From: Wohlfahrtiimonas sp. G9077
Lineage (GTDB): Bacteria > Pseudomonadota > Gammaproteobacteria > Cardiobacteriales > Wohlfahrtiimonadaceae
Reading direction: 5' to 3'
Assembly: GCF_002252155.1 (NCBI RefSeq)
Contig: NZ_NEFD01000006.1
Location: forward strand, 1-64,000
Length of the DNA stretch: 64,000 nucleotides
The first letter of the stretch is position 1, and every line of letters starts with the position of its first letter. Shown piece after piece: positions 62,259 to 64,000 of this stretch. The position numbers and the translations under genes are program-made. The notes under the pieces are model-generated. The model was not told the DNA's origin. It did not search any database and saw only the letters and a program-made list of their open reading frames with translations.

Positions 62259-63818
62259 ATGGAAGTCCTGCTGGACCCATCGATATGGGTTTCGCTCATC
62301 ATTCTAATTGTTTTAGAAATTGTTTTAGGTATTGATAACTTAATCTTCATTGCAATACTGTCTAATAAACTTCCGCCTCGTCAAAGAAATCGTGCAAGAA
62401 TCACCGGCTTAAGCTTAGCGCTCATCATGCGTATTGGTTTATTGTCCGTCATGACGTGGATGATCACCCTCACGCAACCACTTTTTACCGATCCATTTTT
62501 TCAGCATCCTTTTTCCGTTCGGGACATTATTTTAGTCTTTGGCGGTTTCTTCCTATTGCAAAAAGCCACCCGCGAGCTTCATGAGCGCATAGAAGGCGGC
62601 ATGATTGTGGAAGGCAAATCAAAAGGCTATGCGAAATTCTGGCCAATTGTTTTACAAATCATTGTTTTAGATGCTGTATTCTCCTTTGATGCCGTCATTA
62701 CAGCGACGAGCATTGCAAAACACCTTTGGGTGATGGTGGCAGCTGTGAGCATCTCTATGGGCTTGATGCTCTTTGCTGCTAAAGCATTGACGGACTTTGT
62801 CAATCGTCATCCCACCATTGTGGTGTTGTGTTTAAGCTTCTTATTGATGATTGGTTTAAGCCTCATCATGGAAGGCTTTGGCATTGAAGTGCCTAAAGGC
62901 TATATTTATGCTGCCATTGGTTTTTCTGTCTTTATTGAGCTCATCAATCAATTGATCAATCGCAATCTCTTAAAGCAAGAGAGCAAATATTCAAGGCGTG
63001 AACGCGCAGCGAATTTGGTGCTAAAAATGCTGGGTACAAATGATAAGCATGAAGAGAGCGAAGCTGAAGAAGAGGATGATCATCATTTAGATGAACCTGA
63101 AATCTTCGGGCAAGATGAACGCAACATGGTGAGCGGCGTTTTAACTTTAGGTGATCGGATGATTCGCTCGATCATGACGCCGCGCAATAATATCTCTTGG
63201 ATCAACATTCAAGATTCAAAAGAAGAAATCTTGCGCCAAGTCAAAGAGATTCCCCACAACTATTTTCCGGTGTGTGAGGGTCATTTAGATGAAGTCATCG
63301 GTGTGGTGCGCGCAAAAGACGTGATTGCCGATTTAATGACAACCGGTGAAATCGACCGTGAAAATACCATTAAACCTGCGATTTTCTCTCATCGCTCCAC
63401 AACTGTATTGAAGATGATGGACATTTTCCGTCATACAAATGCGCACATGGTGATTGTGACGGATGATTTTGGCTCAGTACATGGCGTGATTACGTTGTTA
63501 GACATCATCGAAGCGATTGCCGGAGAATTTCCCGATGAAGATGAAAAAGCATCGATTGAAGTGATCGGCGAAGATGAGTGGATCATGGCAGGTTCTTGTG
63601 ATCTTCATTTAGTGGAGCAAACCTTGAGTGTACGCGGCCTTGTGGATGAACAAGATGATTACAGCTCTCTTGGTGGTATGCTTGTGGACATTTTTGACAA
63701 TGTGCCTGCCGTGGGCGATTCCCTTGAATTGCAAGGCTATCTCTTTACGGTCAAAGAAGTGGATGATCGCAGAATCCTCAATGTGCACGTGGTTAAACCG
63801 AAATTGGGTATCTTGTAG
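62259..63818 (+). CDS. TerC-CBS-CorC/HlyC membrane protein (YoaE/YegH-like)
   Basis: This 519-residue protein has three parts. The first is a TerC-type membrane domain of about seven helices with metal-site-like acids (EIVLGIDNLIFIAILSNKL and VLDAVFSFDAVITA). The second is a CBS pair (MIRSIMTPRNNISWI, then HRSTTVLKMMDIFRHTNAHMVIVTDDFGSVHG). The third is a C-terminal CorC/HlyC domain (VRGLVDEQDDYSSLGGMLVDIF). The same layout occurs in Escherichia coli YoaE and YegH. TerC proteins are linked to Mn(II) export or to metalation of exported proteins. The function here is inferred only. AGAGGAAATAT precedes ATG. Confidence 0.9.
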   Translation: MEVLLDPSIWVSLIILIVLEIVLGIDNLIFIAILSNKLPPRQRNRARITGLSLALIMRIGLLSVMTWMITLTQPLFTDPFFQHPFSVRDIILVFGGFFLLQKATRELHERIEGGMIVEGKSKGYAKFWPIVLQIIVLDAVFSFDAVITATSIAKHLWVMVAAVSISMGLMLFAAKALTDFVNRHPTIVVLCLSFLLMIGLSLIMEGFGIEVPKGYIYAAIGFSVFIELINQLINRNLLKQESKYSRRERAANLVLKMLGTNDKHEESEAEEEDDHHLDEPEIFGQDERNMVSGVLTLGDRMIRSIMTPRNNISWINIQDSKEEILRQVKEIPHNYFPVCEGHLDEVIGVVRAKDVIADLMTTGEIDRENTIKPAIFSHRSTTVLKMMDIFRHTNAHMVIVTDDFGSVHGVITLLDIIEAIAGEFPDEDEKASIEVIGEDEWIMAGSCDLHLVEQTLSVRGLVDEQDDYSSLGGMLVDIFDNVPAVGDSLELQGYLFTVKEVDDRRILNVHVVKPKLGIL

Positions 63819-63863
63819 TATACTTAACCATTGATCTTTTATTTTTCCGTACAAGGTGAACAC

Positions 63864-64000
63864 ATGCAATCAAATGTGAATATGTTTCAACGCTTTTTAT
63901 TCGAAAATTTGCCGATCCGTGGTGAGCGCGTCAAATTGACCAGCGCATGGCAAGAAATTTTAAATCGCCGTGAATATCCTGCCATTGTGCAGCAATATTT
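63864..64000 (+). CDS. hslO: Hsp33 redox chaperone, 5' fragment (runs off window)
   Basis: The frame from ATG 63864 gives MQSNVNMFQRFLFENLPIRG and continues as ERVKLTSAWQEILNRREYP to the window end (45 residues). The RFLFE-x-x-x-RGE opening followed by an Ile-leu-x-R-x-x-YP segment is the Hsp33 N-terminus. The zinc-binding C-terminal domain is outside the window. ACAAGGTGAACAC precedes ATG. Confidence 0.85.
   Translation, partial: MQSNVNMFQRFLFENLPIRGERVKLTSAWQEILNRREYPAIVQQY

Noticed and set aside
1-64000. CRISPR array or prophage
   Set aside because: No regularly spaced direct repeats and no phage structural, packaging or lysis genes were found. Only one IS end and the two defence loci indicate mobility.

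Overview
The window looks like a chromosomal segment of a low-to-mid GC gammaproteobacterium. The evidence is the core gene set and order: prmA-dusB-fis, mnmG, sdhE, an EfpL-type elongation factor P paralogue, mutS, pflB-pflA and the start of hslO. A Cardiobacteriales-like genus (Wohlfahrtiimonas or Ignatzschineria type) is my best guess, but I cannot confirm it without a search. The window carries no rRNA, tRNA or CRISPR array that I can see.

Left part (1-4313) is an AT-rich accessory block. It opens with the 3' end of an IS3-family insertion sequence and a 28-codon remnant of an interrupted gene ending in a hydrophobic helix. A complete type II CBASS anti-phage operon follows: CD-NTase, Cap2 (E2-E1), Cap3 (JAMM protease), and a fourth overlapping gene for a DUF6602-like protein with a PD-(D/E)xK-like pattern. 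The block stops at a degenerate copy of the 3' end of a tmRNA gene, ending in CCACCA. That is the usual footprint of islands integrating into ssrA, and it is followed by a Rho-independent terminator.

Region 4555-21065 starts with a photolyase, an orphan zinc-ribbon protein and a viroplasmin-RNase H fusion. It then holds a second defence locus: a type I restriction-modification operon (hsdM, hsdS, hsdR) with three DUF262 proteins inserted between its subunits, two of them with C-terminal His-Me/HNH motifs. A small metallophosphoesterase follows hsdR. A GTPase pseudogene with an internal deletion and a small zinc-ribbon gene close the stretch.

Region 21177-36753 is metabolic. It has a divergent mesX-mesD-flavin reductase operon (folate-independent, oxygen-dependent methionine synthesis) with a hairpin-rich leader, and a dat-ddc pair for 1,3-diaminopropane synthesis. 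It also has a beta-carbonic anhydrase, a NERD-helicase, a 2OG-Fe(II) oxygenase, an acetate permease pair (DUF485-ActP), a DsrE-like protein and a TsuA-TsuB thiosulfate uptake pair.

Region 36820-47235 is envelope-related. It has an MFS transporter, a Blc-type lipocalin, an MBOAT O-acetyltransferase with two SGNH partners, mnmG, and an unusual 845-residue membrane-anchored protein with about eight peptidoglycan-binding-like repeats.

The right part (47334-64000) is mostly core: sdhE, prmA-dusB-fis, a second beta-carbonic anhydrase, efpL, an alanine/glycine symporter, pflB-pflA (with a terminator-like hairpin between them), a MATE exporter, a glutaredoxin-like protein, an M20D amidohydrolase, mutS, a TerC-CBS-CorC membrane protein and the 5' end of hslO. 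Many convergent gene pairs share clear hairpin terminators, listed individually. All family assignments come from reading motifs by eye, not from database searches.
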